Shown here: one piece after another, positions 1-10,442 of the stretch
Numbering within the stretch: position 1 is the stretch's first letter
Layout of the letters: the number at the start of each line of letters is the position of its first letter
From: Cyanidium caldarium
Lineage: Eukaryota; Rhodophyta; Bangiophyceae; Cyanidiales; Cyanidiaceae
Length of the DNA: 64,000 nucleotides
Direction of reading: 5' to 3'
NCBI GenBank assembly: GCA_026184775.1
Contig: JANCYW010000003.1
Location: 496,001 to 560,000, forward strand
Notes under the pieces: model-generated
What the model was told of the DNA's origin: nothing
What the model saw: only the letters and a program-made list of their open reading frames with translations
Database searches by the model: none
Translations under genes and position numbers: made by a program

Positions 1-532
1 GGTTCACATCCACGCAGTACACAATCTCCTCCGACTCTTTCTGCAACTTCCATACCGCACCGCCCAACAAGTGTCCCGCCGGGTACGGCGTCGCCTGCAC
101 GCCCTGTCCCAGGTCGATCACCTGCTGATACTTGACCGGGTGCACGCGCTCGAACGCCTCGTCCACGTCGTCCAGGCTGAACACATCGAACTCCTCACCG
201 GCGTTGCGCTGCTGGTGCGCATCGTAGAGGAACATTTGGCCCAGGCGGTGCACCGGAGTGGTGGCGTAGATCGGTGTGGCGGGCGGCAGGCCCAGTCGGC
301 CCACCAGGTAGGGCAGGGCGCCCAGGTGGGCCACGTCCGGGTGCGACAACAGCACCGCGTCGATGCCACGCGACACGTACGGCCGCAAAGGCTCCAGCAG
401 CGCCACATCAAAACGGTCACTCCAACCGCAATCGAGCAAAAAGGTGGCGTCGTCGATCTCCAGCACTGTGCACATCGCCGCCGCCGAGCTGCGCACCCCG
501 TACAGGGGCGTCACCCGGACGATCGAGGCCAT
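1..532 (-). CDS. CPSF2: CPSF100 (CPSF subunit 2), N-terminal part, cut by window edge
   Basis: This is the metallo-beta-lactamase-fold scaffold subunit of the nuclear pre-mRNA 3' cleavage and polyadenylation complex, partner of the nuclease CPSF73. The frame opens with ATG at 530-532 (complement) and runs off the left edge after about 177 codons. The start MASIVRVTPLYGVRSSAA and the block LLDCGW, then LSHPDVAHLGALPYLVGRLG and PAGHLLGGAVWKL, match the CPSF100 N-terminus closely. As in other CPSF100 proteins, the metal-binding HxHxDH of CPSF73 is replaced by SHPDVAHLG, so this subunit should be catalytically inactive. The rest of the beta-lactamase domain, the beta-CASP domain and the C-terminus lie outside. 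The identity is firm from what is visible. Confidence 0.9.
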   Translation of the reverse strand, partial: MASIVRVTPLYGVRSSAAAMCTVLEIDDATFLLDCGWSDRFDVALLEPLRPYVSRGIDAVLLSHPDVAHLGALPYLVGRLGLPPATPIYATTPVHRLGQMFLYDAHQQRNAGEEFDVFSLDDVDEAFERVHPVKYQQVIDLGQGVQATPYPAGHLLGGAVWKLQKESEEIVYCVDVN

Positions 533-759
533 GAAGTGGGAATTACGTGCAGAGGAGAGGTGGTGCTGGTGATGGCGTGCAGCCCATCGGGTGCCTTCAC
601 GCCTGTCTGGGTGAGAGTGCGCAACGGCAAGGTCGTCTCGCACTGTGGGCACTGAAGCGGCGCCGCGGTTGCCAAGGGAACCTGGGAGGTTGCGTGTCCG
701 GGTGTCACACACCAGCGCTATGTCGACACTTCTACCGGGAGCCGTGTATGCGTACCGGT
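533..759. other. Intergenic gap, promoter side of CPSF100
   Basis: These 227 bases lie between the start of the CPSF100 gene and the stop of the eL6 gene, both on the minus strand. They should hold the CPSF100 promoter and the eL6 3' region. I see no RNA gene or convincing small frame. Confidence 0.5.
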
Positions 760-1380
760 TTAAAACTTCATCTGATGCGGGTACTGCCCCTTGGTGAGGG
801 AGAAGCGGCTCTGCAGGTACTCTTTCAGCAGCGTCTCCTTTTTGATCGAGACCAACAGCGCATTGTCCACCTGCTTTTGCAGAGCGATCTTCTCGGGCGG
901 TCGCCCTTCCGACGGCTTGTCCACGTCCATCTCGCCGGCTTCCGCCTGACGCTTCTTTTGTTGGAGACGGCGGGCGGCTCGCTGTTTGGCGGCGCCAGCG
1001 GTGAACCAGGCATCGTCGATGGCGGTCACGTCCACCTCGGACACATCGACACGCGTGCTGGTGGCGATGACGTAGGCCTGATTCACTCGGCGCAACGGCA
1101 CGCCGTTGAGCACCAACGGCCCGCTCACCAGCAGCAAACCCGATTTCGGCAGCTGCTTCAGGAACACCACGCGACAGCCGCGAAAACGCCCTGCCAGCAG
1201 GATCACCACGGTGCCAGGCACCAACGATGGGCGCAACCGCGTCACTTGCCGCTGGGCGCGCCGTTTGGCGCCGGTGGGCAGCGGCCGACGCACGTACTCG
1301 GTGGGGTACTCGGGTCGGCGGCGCACGCCGGCCCGCGACGCCGCCTGTTTCTTGGCGTTGCGCGTATCGCGGCAAGTCAT
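760..1380 (-). CDS. RPL6: 60S ribosomal protein eL6
   Basis: This is a structural protein of the cytosolic large ribosomal subunit. The 206-residue product begins MTCRDTRNAKKQ; I chose the ATG at 1378-1380 because the longer upstream reading is low-complexity and lies outside the family. The KOW-like core reads GTVVILLAGRFRGCRVVFLK (about residues 50-70), followed by SGLLLVSGPLVLNGVPLRRV and YVIATSTRVDVSEVDV, all eL6 hallmarks. The C-terminus is Lys/Arg-rich and ends SLTKGQYPHQMKF, as expected for eL6. Its length is at the short end for the family. It is divergent from the RBBP6-like gene, with about 380 bp between the two starts. Confidence 0.93.
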   Translation of the reverse strand: MTCRDTRNAKKQAASRAGVRRRPEYPTEYVRRPLPTGAKRRAQRQVTRLRPSLVPGTVVILLAGRFRGCRVVFLKQLPKSGLLLVSGPLVLNGVPLRRVNQAYVIATSTRVDVSEVDVTAIDDAWFTAGAAKQRAARRLQQKKRQAEAGEMDVDKPSEGRPPEKIALQKQVDNALLVSIKKETLLKEYLQSRFSLTKGQYPHQMKF

Positions 1381-1759
1381 AGCAGAGGAAGCGGGCGAAT
1401 CGAAGCGGGATAGGCGAGGCGCACCTGATGAAAGATGAGGGCGCGTAGGTCGACGGCTGTCCCGCTGATGAGGAGCCGAGTGTGAGAACACGCGCCCGAG
1501 ACGCGAAAGGGGGTCTGCGGGACGGCGCGCCGCCTCGCCCATCGCCGGAATCACAATGCGACAAAATTGGACACGAGCGTGGGCGCCGAAGCGGCAACTG
1601 GCGGGAGCGCTCCACCGACCCGTCGCTCGACGTGGCCCCGGCCGTCTCTCCAACAACCGCAGGCGGACGCAACCTGCCTTCATCCTCCGCCACGGCCGCC
1701 GCGGCTACCGCCCCCTCCTCTCGGCGCGCCACCTGATCACTCCGTTCTCCCAGGGAGGC

Positions 1760-3553
1760 ATGTCCTCGGCGCTGTACTACAAATTTCGGTCGGCGAAGCA
1801 GTATGGCGCGGTCAACTTCGAGGGCGATTTCATCCAGCTGGCGGAGCTCAAAGTGGCCATCGTGGAGCAGGAGAAGCTGCAGTTTGGGGAAGACTTTGAC
1901 CTGCACGTGGTGGACGCGCAGACGCAGGAAGAGTATCACGACGAGAATGCGCTCATCCCCAAGAACACGTCGGTTATCGTGAAGCGGGTACCGGCGGGCA
2001 GTCGCGATGGGCGCGGCGGGCGCATGGGCGTCCTCAGCCAGATTGCCATGGCCAAGAAGAACGAAAGATTTGCGGAAATTGTCGGGTTGTCGTCGGCGAG
2101 TGGGCGTAGCTCGGGCGTTATCGCGGCGGCGCGGCAGATCCTGTCGGGCAAGCTTGCGCTGCCGCCCGGCGCCGATGCCTCCGGTGTCGCCCCGGCACCG
2201 ACGCGGCTGCGTGCCGGTGACGAGCAGACGCGACTGGCGTCGGTGGTGAACACCGCTGGCGTGGGGGACGGCTCGACGGGTGCGGCGCGATCGACGGGCG
2301 GGCGCGGGGGTCGTCCCGGCTCCGGCGCGGGTGGTGGAGACGGCCCGCCACCAGGCACGCAACCGCCGCCCGGCTACGTGTGTCACCGGTGCGGTGAGAG
2401 CGGTCACTACATTCAGCACTGCCCGGCCAGCGCCGACAGCGACCTAAGCGTGATACGAGTGAAGCGACCGACCGGCATTCCGCGCAGTATGTTAAAGACC
2501 ATCGATGCACCGCAAGAGGGAGGCACCGAGTTGCAGCTGCCCGGCGGCAAGTTTGTGACGCTTGCCGCCGACGAACGCGAGTTCACCAAAGAGCCGCTGG
2601 CGGTGCGTATGGCGCGTCTAGCCGAAGCGCGCGCGGCAGCAGCCGCAGCAGCAAGCGAGCCGGGAGAGGAGGCATCGGGGCGGACGCGTGCGGCGGAGGG
2701 GACTACGGTGCCCACGGTCACCAGGGAAGCAAATCGGCGACAAACTAGGGCAGACAAGGCATCTCGCGACGACCAGAAGGAAAAGACCACGTTGCCACCG
2801 GGTGTGCGCGCCGACTTGCCGTATTTCCCGCTTCCCGATGCCGGGCAGTATCCGCACTTTTTCAGTGAGGGTGCGGCGCCCACGCCGGCCGAGTTCCAGG
2901 AGGTCACCTGGGCCATCATCATGATGCATTGCCCGGCGTTTCAGGGCATGACCGAGGCGAATGCGGCGAAGACGACGCTGTCGACGGAACAGGCGCGCAA
3001 GGAGCCACCACGAGAGGAGACGGAGATGCCGCTGGCCGACGTGCAGTCCGAGCCGAGAGTGAACCGAACGCCCACCGTTGAGCGGAGCGGTAAACCTTCG
3101 TCGGCGACGCCCCAACCCGCTACGGTGCCGCACAAGGGCCCCGCGCGCGACGATGTGTCGACAGCGCAGCGGATACCGCGGCCAACGGCGGAGCGCCACC
3201 CGAAACGGATGCCGCCATCGGGTGGTCGCGCCGGTCGACCGAACCGAGCACCCGAGGTGCCACGGGAAGCCGTACCGAAGAGGCCGCGCCTTGAGAGGAA
3301 CGGCGCCGCAACGAGTAATGCCCCAGCGCCGGCCAATTCACCAGCGTCGCCGCCGCCAGCGCGTCCCAGTGTGTTTGACCGACTTGGGCCGATGCCGGCG
3401 CCGCCGCCGCCCGCATCGAGCGCATCGACGCCGCCGAACGTCAAAGCACCACCGCTGTCGCGCCGTTCGCGACCACCATATGCCAACGGTGGCGGCGTCG
3501 GCGGCGGCAGGCGTCCACACCACCACCGCCCACCGCCGCGCTCCCGTCCGTGA
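1760..3553 (+). CDS. RBBP6/Mpe1-like protein: DWNN domain plus zinc knuckle
   Basis: This is probably a component or regulator of the pre-mRNA 3' end processing machinery (human RBBP6, yeast Mpe1). The start at 1760 gives MSSALYYKFRSAKQYGAVNF, the exact beginning of the ubiquitin-like DWNN domain (residues 1 to about 78). A CCHC zinc knuckle, CHRCGESGHYIQHC, sits at about residues 208-221, in the usual position after DWNN. The segment IPRSMLKTIDAP after it resembles the conserved stretch between knuckle and RING. No Cys-rich RING/U-box pattern follows; instead there is a long Pro/Ala/Arg-rich tail rich in basic residues, ending in His/Pro/Arg runs. The 597-residue length is between Mpe1 and human RBBP6. 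Identity by DWNN plus knuckle is firm; E3 ligase activity is doubtful. Confidence 0.85.
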   Translation: MSSALYYKFRSAKQYGAVNFEGDFIQLAELKVAIVEQEKLQFGEDFDLHVVDAQTQEEYHDENALIPKNTSVIVKRVPAGSRDGRGGRMGVLSQIAMAKKNERFAEIVGLSSASGRSSGVIAAARQILSGKLALPPGADASGVAPAPTRLRAGDEQTRLASVVNTAGVGDGSTGAARSTGGRGGRPGSGAGGGDGPPPGTQPPPGYVCHRCGESGHYIQHCPASADSDLSVIRVKRPTGIPRSMLKTIDAPQEGGTELQLPGGKFVTLAADEREFTKEPLAVRMARLAEARAAAAAAASEPGEEASGRTRAAEGTTVPTVTREANRRQTRADKASRDDQKEKTTLPPGVRADLPYFPLPDAGQYPHFFSEGAAPTPAEFQEVTWAIIMMHCPAFQGMTEANAAKTTLSTEQARKEPPREETEMPLADVQSEPRVNRTPTVERSGKPSSATPQPATVPHKGPARDDVSTAQRIPRPTAERHPKRMPPSGGRAGRPNRAPEVPREAVPKRPRLERNGAATSNAPAPANSPASPPPARPSVFDRLGPMPAPPPPASSASTPPNVKAPPLSRRSRPPYANGGGVGGGRRPHHHRPPPRSRP

Positions 3554-4904
<1,351 letters not shown>

Positions 4905-5129
4905 AGTCGAGTGCGTGCGTGGCAAGGAGGGGAGTGTGCCAACACGGTCGGGTGCCCGCATCCCGCCGCCACTCGCAGGTCGAGTGGCATGCCCAGCGCT
5001 GTGGGGAGGTTTACGCAAGTCGGCCAGCCGGTGCCCACTACGTGCGCGTGACCTCACACCAGTATTCCTGGCTCCGCGCGCCGCACTCGCCGACACCACA
5101 TCCCGCCGGCGCGCGCTCGCGCCTCCGCC

Positions 5130-6830
5130 CTACGCTGTCGCGGCCTCGTCCACCGCTTCACCACGTTCTAACCGCTGCGTCAGTCGCTCGGCCACGGCGG
5201 TGAACAGCCACGTCATGGTGCGAATGCCCAGCGTGTACCCCTCATCGCTGGACGTATCACCGTCCGCGTTGCGCTGCGTGTGCGCGAAATCGATCATGCG
5301 CAGGCGCACGCGAACTGGCGGGTCGGGCACCGTCTCTGCATCCGTGTGCACGGCGCCCTCGTAGATGAACAACAGGCTGGAGCTGTAAAACTTCCACTCC
5401 CGTTGCCGCTCCACATATTGCAGCAGACGCTGCAGCCGCTGGATGAAGGCTTGGGCGATGGCCATGGAGCGGGCGGCGGAGGCGTCGGTGCGCTCGCCAT
5501 CGTCGACGTACACGCACAGCTCGTCGATGAGCTCCTGAGCGTTGCGCAGTCGTCGGCCGTGGTACTTGTCGTGACACAGATAAGTGCGGCGGCGCGGTTG
5601 AAACACTTGCATGCCGGTTAGGCGCACGCCGTACGCGGCGCTGGTGGTCATGCGGCACTTTTCGATGTGCCGCTGTTTCTTCTCCTCCGTGGCGTCATCG
5701 TCGTAGTCGCGCACGCCGATCTTCACGTCCAACACCGACGGGTATCGGAACGGGCCGGTGAGGTCCTCCAGCACCAGAAACTCGTGCATGACCGGCGTGA
5801 CGGGAATACCGCCGCCGCCGCTGCCGCCGGCTGGGGGGTTCGCATCGCCGCGGCCGTCGTCCGGGAGCGTGCCCGTCGAGCCGGCAGCGGCGCACTTGCC
5901 CGAATGGAACGAGCGCTCGTAGCACACCCGCGCCCACGGGTTCACACTCACCAAACTGCCATTCTCCGCGTACCACAGTTGCGGTTTGGGCGGTAGATGA
6001 CTTGCCGGGGCGCGACCATCAGAATACACCGGACGCACGGGCGATGGCGTTGCCCGCGGCGCGGTATCATTACGGGGCGCCTCACGCGCGGCGTCCGGAA
6101 TACGCCATTCCTCGCACGTGCGCACCACCGCCACCATCCCGTAATACCGAGCAGTAAACTCCCGCAGCCATGGAATGCTATCCGATATCGCGGTGCAGCG
6201 AGCGGCGTGGTGACCCTCGATGTCCGTCACTGACGGCGCTCGCCACGCGCTGCGCTCACTCCACCGAACGTGCTCGCGGTACTTCAGCTTGTCACGCAAT
6301 GAGGCCAACACCCGCGCGCGGGTACGTTTCGATAGCCACGCGCTGGGAGCCGCGCTCGTCGCCGGCACCGTGCTCCCGTCGTCCGCCACGCTGTACAGAT
6401 CTGTCCACGGTGCCTCCGCGCGATCCACCAATTCACCCCAGGTGTACTCGTAAAACGCCAGCTCCCGCTCCACGAATGGCTTTTTCACTAAGCCAGCGCC
6501 GTGCGTAGCTACCGCTCCGTGTCCGCCCACCTGATGCGGAAAGGGCGCCGGCGCGACCCCGTCGTCCACCACGCTCTCCGCCTCGCCCAGCACCCGCGAC
6601 TCTCGCGACGCCAGCGACGAGCCCACCGACACGCCGTCTCCACCGTCAACCGCCACCACCTCCTTGGCCTCGCCCCCACCACCGGCAGCTGCAGCGTCAC
6701 TGTGACCGGCAGACGATGCGGACGAGTCCGCCGCGCTGCCTGGCGTCCGCCTGTTGGCCGACTCGCCCGTGCTCTCCCACCTCTCGCGACTCAAGGCGGC
6801 CTCCATGAAAGCGCCCGAGCTGTACGGCAT
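5130..6830 (-). CDS. Inositol hexakisphosphate kinase (IP6K/Kcs1 family)
   Basis: This kinase should convert InsP6 to 5-InsP7, an inositol pyrophosphate that signals phosphate and energy status. The C-terminal half has the family signatures: PSVLDVKIGVRDYDDD (the PxxxDxKxG motif, about residue 363), EKKQRHIEKCRMTTSAAYGVRLTGM after it, SSLLFIYEG, and the metal-binding MIDFAHT near residue 510, followed by DEGYTLGIRTM. The GxRxxGMQVF stretch fits IP6K rather than IPMK. The first 300 residues are less conserved, with Ala/Gly/Ser-rich patches. I chose ATG 6828-6830 because upstream codons contain only GTG; MEAALSRERW a few codons later is an alternative. The 566-residue length is within the wide range of this family. 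IP6K is absent from land plants, so it is a useful lineage marker. Confidence 0.87.
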   Translation of the reverse strand: MPYSSGAFMEAALSRERWESTGESANRRTPGSAADSSASSAGHSDAAAAGGGGEAKEVVAVDGGDGVSVGSSLASRESRVLGEAESVVDDGVAPAPFPHQVGGHGAVATHGAGLVKKPFVERELAFYEYTWGELVDRAEAPWTDLYSVADDGSTVPATSAAPSAWLSKRTRARVLASLRDKLKYREHVRWSERSAWRAPSVTDIEGHHAARCTAISDSIPWLREFTARYYGMVAVVRTCEEWRIPDAAREAPRNDTAPRATPSPVRPVYSDGRAPASHLPPKPQLWYAENGSLVSVNPWARVCYERSFHSGKCAAAGSTGTLPDDGRGDANPPAGGSGGGGIPVTPVMHEFLVLEDLTGPFRYPSVLDVKIGVRDYDDDATEEKKQRHIEKCRMTTSAAYGVRLTGMQVFQPRRRTYLCHDKYHGRRLRNAQELIDELCVYVDDGERTDASAARSMAIAQAFIQRLQRLLQYVERQREWKFYSSSLLFIYEGAVHTDAETVPDPPVRVRLRMIDFAHTQRNADGDTSSDEGYTLGIRTMTWLFTAVAERLTQRLERGEAVDEAATA

Positions 6831-7267
6831 CACGGCTATTCCATGAACCACAGTCTCCAACTTGCCTCTGCCATTCTGTGAGGTAGTGTGCCACACTCAT
6901 TCAACACGAGTGCCCACGTCGACCGGCTGCACAGGGGGAATATTCGCTTCGCAGCGCGCGGCGACGGCGCTGTCGAATGCGCGCGCGACCTGCAGCGGGA
7001 GAGCATCGACAGGCGCAGCGGGAGATGCGTGCGGAGGGCGAGTCGGTGGATATCGGGGAGCGTATGATGGAGCAGGGAGCCGGCAGAACCGGTTACGGGC
7101 AGTGGTGAGCTTGGAGATGGATCGACGGTTACGAGAAATCCTGCATATGGGCGTCACCTTGTAGAGGACAGATTCCGAGATGCCGAGAACCACCCGAACC
7201 GCATCCTCCCTCCACTCGCTATTCTTTACTTCGGTTTTGCCGGAGGATGCGCTACTATGAACGCTTC
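6831..7267. other. Intergenic region, promoter side of the IP6K gene
   Basis: These 437 bases separate the start of the IP6K gene from the stop of the next minus-strand gene. A slightly AT-richer patch lies near 7180-7260. I see no RNA gene or supported frame. Confidence 0.45.
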
Positions 7268-8989
7268 TCACCGGGTTTCATCCCGCGGCCGCGCTCTGCC
7301 ACCACGCCGCGGTAGAGGCGGCACACCGTCGCGCCCATCGGTCTCGCCTGTATACCGCCGCTCCTCTTCGCGCCGACCGAGCAGGGCGCCACGCGGGTCA
7401 CCAGCCCGAGGTGCCGCCGCAGCGACAGTTGCCAAACGTTGCGTAGAGTGCCCGTCCTGCTGCGGTCGTTCGTGACGAGTCGCCCGCGGCCGATGGGTGA
7501 TGCGGGCCGGCGTCGGCGATGCGCCCGCTCCGAACAGACTGGTGGCCAGCCGGTCATGCTCTCCTGCCAACGCCCCCGACCCTAGCCGGGCACGCGTGAG
7601 ACCGCCCGCCGGTCCGTCTGCGGCGGCGCTTGCGATGCCCGCCTCCAACCGCAGGCGCTCCTCCATCTGCAGCCGATACGCCGATGTAGACGAGGAGGAG
7701 GAGGAGGAGGACGAGGTGGTGGTGGTGGTGGTGGGCATCGACCCTTGCGGTACCGTCGTGCGTCGTCGATCTAGCGCGTTCCGCACTCGATACGGCAACC
7801 CCGTGCTGTATCGCTGGGTGAAGCGTTGGAAGCGGGCAGAATGCTGCGCGCTGGTGGTGCTGGGCGTGGCGCTGCCATCCGCACGATCCGCGGCTCCGTG
7901 GTCGCCGCTGCGGCGGCGATGTTCGTCGCTCGGCATCGGTGGCAGGATCGCTCCCCGCCAAGACCAATCCAGATCGAACGACTCACCACTGCGTCGTCGT
8001 CCGCTGGAACGTTGCAGCAGCCGTTCCGAGGCTGTCAGATGCCGTCGCGTTGGCGCACGTGGCGGCTCGATCAGGGACGCATCCACACCCGACAGGGCCG
8101 CCGCCGATCGATCGGCAGACATGCCCAACCAGTCGTTCACATCCAGAGCTGCCGGTCGACTGCCCGCCGAGCTGCGATGCGGCATCGATGGGGGCGGCAG
8201 TGGCGCCATCGCCTGAGCGGCCGGCGGTGTCGCGGGCGGCCCCTCCAGCGTCGGGGTGGCAAACGCCTCCAGCTCATCCAGCAGCCAAGTATCGACATCG
8301 GGCTCGTCGGTCATGGTGTCGGCGGCCAGGGCGCTCGCTACCGCCGCACTGCCGGTCAGGGGCGACGGCAACGGCGGCGGCGCTGCCGACGGCGCTGAGA
8401 ACGGCACCGCCTCCGAGGACAAGGCGGTGGCGGTCGGCGTCTCGGCCACATCCCATCGGCCAGCGGCTGGCAACCGCGTCGCCGACTCCATGCCGAGCGC
8501 CGCCGTCGAACGCGGCTCGGCGAACAGCCGACTGGACACTGCCAGACGAGACCGCTCCTGATACCACGCCGCATCGCCGTAGAGTTGTTCGTGATGCGGC
8601 AGGTGGTACCGCGGGTACAAAAGGGCCGTGGCGGAGTTTGTCGCGCCGCCCGCTGCCCGTCGATGAGGACGGCCGGCCGCAGTCGCATTCCTAGACGGGC
8701 TGTTGCTGCTGCCGCCGCCACCATCGGGCGCTCGCTCGAAGCGGTCAATCTCCTGGGGCGCGCGGGTTGTGGTTTCGGTGCCGAGAGACTGGTGGCCGCT
8801 CCACTCCACCCCTTGTGGCGGTGGCGCCGGCAGTGCACGGATGGCCGCCAGCTGCGCGCTGTGACACTCCTCCAAGCGTGTCACCTGCTCCTCGTCGTCG
8901 CCGGGGTAGTCGCGCCCCAGCCACGCGCTCGCGCCCGGCAACAGTCGCGGCAACGTCGACGGCAACGACACCGCGTGGTGGCAGCTCAT
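7268..8989 (-). CDS. Hypothetical disordered protein, Ser/Pro/Ala-rich
   Basis: I do not recognise this 573-residue protein. It starts at a good ATG (8987-8989), is uninterrupted, and shares a putative bidirectional promoter with IMP4. The sequence looks mostly disordered: Pro/Ala/Ser stretches, a run of six Thr and nine Ser near residues 420-435, and many Arg-rich patches. Three short segments look more ordered: LLYPRYHLPHHEQLYGDAAW (about residues 120-140), an acidic helix-like TDEPDVDTWLLDELEAF (about 235-252), and SFDLDWSWRGAILPPMP (about 340-356). The acidic aromatic segment could be a protein-binding or activation motif, which is speculation. No domain could be named. The antisense frame over the same span is a shadow typical of GC-rich DNA. 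Confidence 0.6.
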   Translation of the reverse strand: MSCHHAVSLPSTLPRLLPGASAWLGRDYPGDDEEQVTRLEECHSAQLAAIRALPAPPPQGVEWSGHQSLGTETTTRAPQEIDRFERAPDGGGGSSNSPSRNATAAGRPHRRAAGGATNSATALLYPRYHLPHHEQLYGDAAWYQERSRLAVSSRLFAEPRSTAALGMESATRLPAAGRWDVAETPTATALSSEAVPFSAPSAAPPPLPSPLTGSAAVASALAADTMTDEPDVDTWLLDELEAFATPTLEGPPATPPAAQAMAPLPPPSMPHRSSAGSRPAALDVNDWLGMSADRSAAALSGVDASLIEPPRAPTRRHLTASERLLQRSSGRRRSGESFDLDWSWRGAILPPMPSDEHRRRSGDHGAADRADGSATPSTTSAQHSARFQRFTQRYSTGLPYRVRNALDRRRTTVPQGSMPTTTTTTSSSSSSSSSTSAYRLQMEERLRLEAGIASAAADGPAGGLTRARLGSGALAGEHDRLATSLFGAGASPTPARITHRPRATRHERPQQDGHSTQRLATVAAAAPRAGDPRGALLGRREEERRYTGETDGRDGVPPLPRRGGRARPRDETR

Positions 8990-9322
8990 GATTCAGGAAA
9001 AAAAACAGGAGTGCGGAATGGGGTGGCGGTGCACATGGTTGCGGAATGCGTTGAGGTAAACGAGTGTGCCGATGAACGAGCACGGAGGCGACTCGAGTGT
9101 GGGCGGTGAGCGAATCGGGTCGCTTCCCGCGATTCCATCCCACACCCACCCACGCACACACCGGCTTGAGCGGCGCGAGTGGCGTTCTGCGTCGGAGAGG
9201 CACCGCGTGGGGGCGCCTCATCGACTCGGTCGCAACGTCTACCGCGTCCGCTGCCCTTGCTCGTCAATTCGACTCGACGCCACCGATTCTTCCTCTCTTA
9301 TCCACTTTCCCCCATCTCCTGT
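8990..9322. promoter_or_regulatory. Likely bidirectional promoter (hypothetical protein / IMP4)
   Basis: These 333 bases lie between two divergent starts and must contain both promoters unless one is nested in a gene. The IMP4 side ends in a pyrimidine-rich leader (about 9286-9320, TTCTTCCTCTCTTATCCACT and on). No named element could be identified. Confidence 0.45.
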
Positions 9323-10369
9323 ATGTTATCGCTGAGGAGACAGGCGCGATTGCGCCGAGAGTACCTGTATCGCAAGTCGCTCGAGGGCGAGGCGGCCGAA
9401 GCGTACGAGCGGAAGCGGCGCACCCGGGAGGCCATTGCGGAGGGGCGCGACGATCTGCTGCCGTTGGCGCCGAACGACTGGCGCGGTGCGTCAGAGCGCC
9501 ATGACGACGGAGCGTTTGCCACTGCGGAATCGGCCGAATACGACGACGCGTTGCACGGCTGGCGCGCATCGCATCTCTCCCACGTCGACGACGAGTACGC
9601 GCGGGCCGGCGAGCGCGACCCCAAAGTGGTCATCACCACGTCGCGCGATCCGTCCACCCGCCTGGCCCAGTTCGCCAAGGAGGTGCGCCTGATCATACCC
9701 AATGCGCAGCGGTTGAACCGAGGCCACCTGGTCGTATCCGAGCTGGTGCGACTGTGTCGACAGAACGACGTCACCGATCTGGTGCTGCTGCACGAGACAC
9801 GTGGCGAGCCCGACGCGCTCATCGTGTGCCATCTGCCGTTTGGCCCGACGGCATTCTTCTCGCTGTCCAATGTGGTCATGCGGCACGACATTGCCCGTCA
9901 CTTGCGCCAGAACAGCTCGTCGTCGTCGTCGGCCGCGGAGACGTTGCACAAGGTGAGCGAAGCGTACCCGCACCTGATATTCGAGGGCGGTTTTCGGAAT
10001 CGCCTCGGCCAGCGCGTGAAGAACATTTTGCGCTACCTGTTCCCGGTGCCCAAACCGGACTCGAAACGCCTCATGACGTTTGTGGACAACGGCTACGATG
10101 CCATGCTCTCCTTCCGTCACCACGTGGTGCGCCGACGAAAAGCAGCAGACGAGGAAGAGGTGGCATCTGCGGGAGCAGCGGCCAAGAAAGAGCGGCACGG
10201 CGACCGTGTGGGTGCGGACGATCTGGAGTTGGTGGAGGCGGGGCCGCGATTCGACATGGGTCTGTACCAGATCCGGCTGGGCACGGTGGACCAGGTCGAG
10301 GCCGATGACGAGTGGCGGCTCTCGTCGTATACCCGCGCCGCTCGCAAGCATCGGCGAATCTTTGGCTGA
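9323..10369 (+). CDS. IMP4: U3 snoRNP protein IMP4 (Brix domain)
   Basis: IMP4 acts in the nucleolar small-subunit processome, joining IMP3 and MPP10 to pair U3 snoRNA with pre-rRNA. The start at 9323 gives MLSLRRQARLRREYLYRKSLE, the typical IMP4 N-terminus. The Brix domain begins near residue 102 with VVITTSRDPSTRLAQFAKE, then IIPNAQRLNRGHLVVSELV, DLVLLHETRGEPDALIVCHL and GPTAFFSLSNVVMRHDI, then FRNRLGQRVKNILRYLFPVP. These blocks are diagnostic of IMP4 among Brix proteins. The end, RAARKHRRIFG, is also conserved. The 348 residues are modestly longer than human IMP4 because of an insertion near residue 270. It converges on COP9 subunit 3 with 73 bp between stops. Confidence 0.94.
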   Translation: MLSLRRQARLRREYLYRKSLEGEAAEAYERKRRTREAIAEGRDDLLPLAPNDWRGASERHDDGAFATAESAEYDDALHGWRASHLSHVDDEYARAGERDPKVVITTSRDPSTRLAQFAKEVRLIIPNAQRLNRGHLVVSELVRLCRQNDVTDLVLLHETRGEPDALIVCHLPFGPTAFFSLSNVVMRHDIARHLRQNSSSSSSAAETLHKVSEAYPHLIFEGGFRNRLGQRVKNILRYLFPVPKPDSKRLMTFVDNGYDAMLSFRHHVVRRRKAADEEEVASAGAAAKKERHGDRVGADDLELVEAGPRFDMGLYQIRLGTVDQVEADDEWRLSSYTRAARKHRRIFG

Positions 10370-10442
10370 AAAGAGGGGAGGCGGAGACGGGGACGATGCA
10401 GGATGCGTGTATCGTTATTGTGGCCACTTGACCCGGAACTTG

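Noticed and set aside
511-708. A 65-residue minus-strand frame with a CPQC motif upstream of CPSF100
   Set aside because: One CxxC is not a domain, the frame overlaps the CPSF100 start, and no family was recognised.
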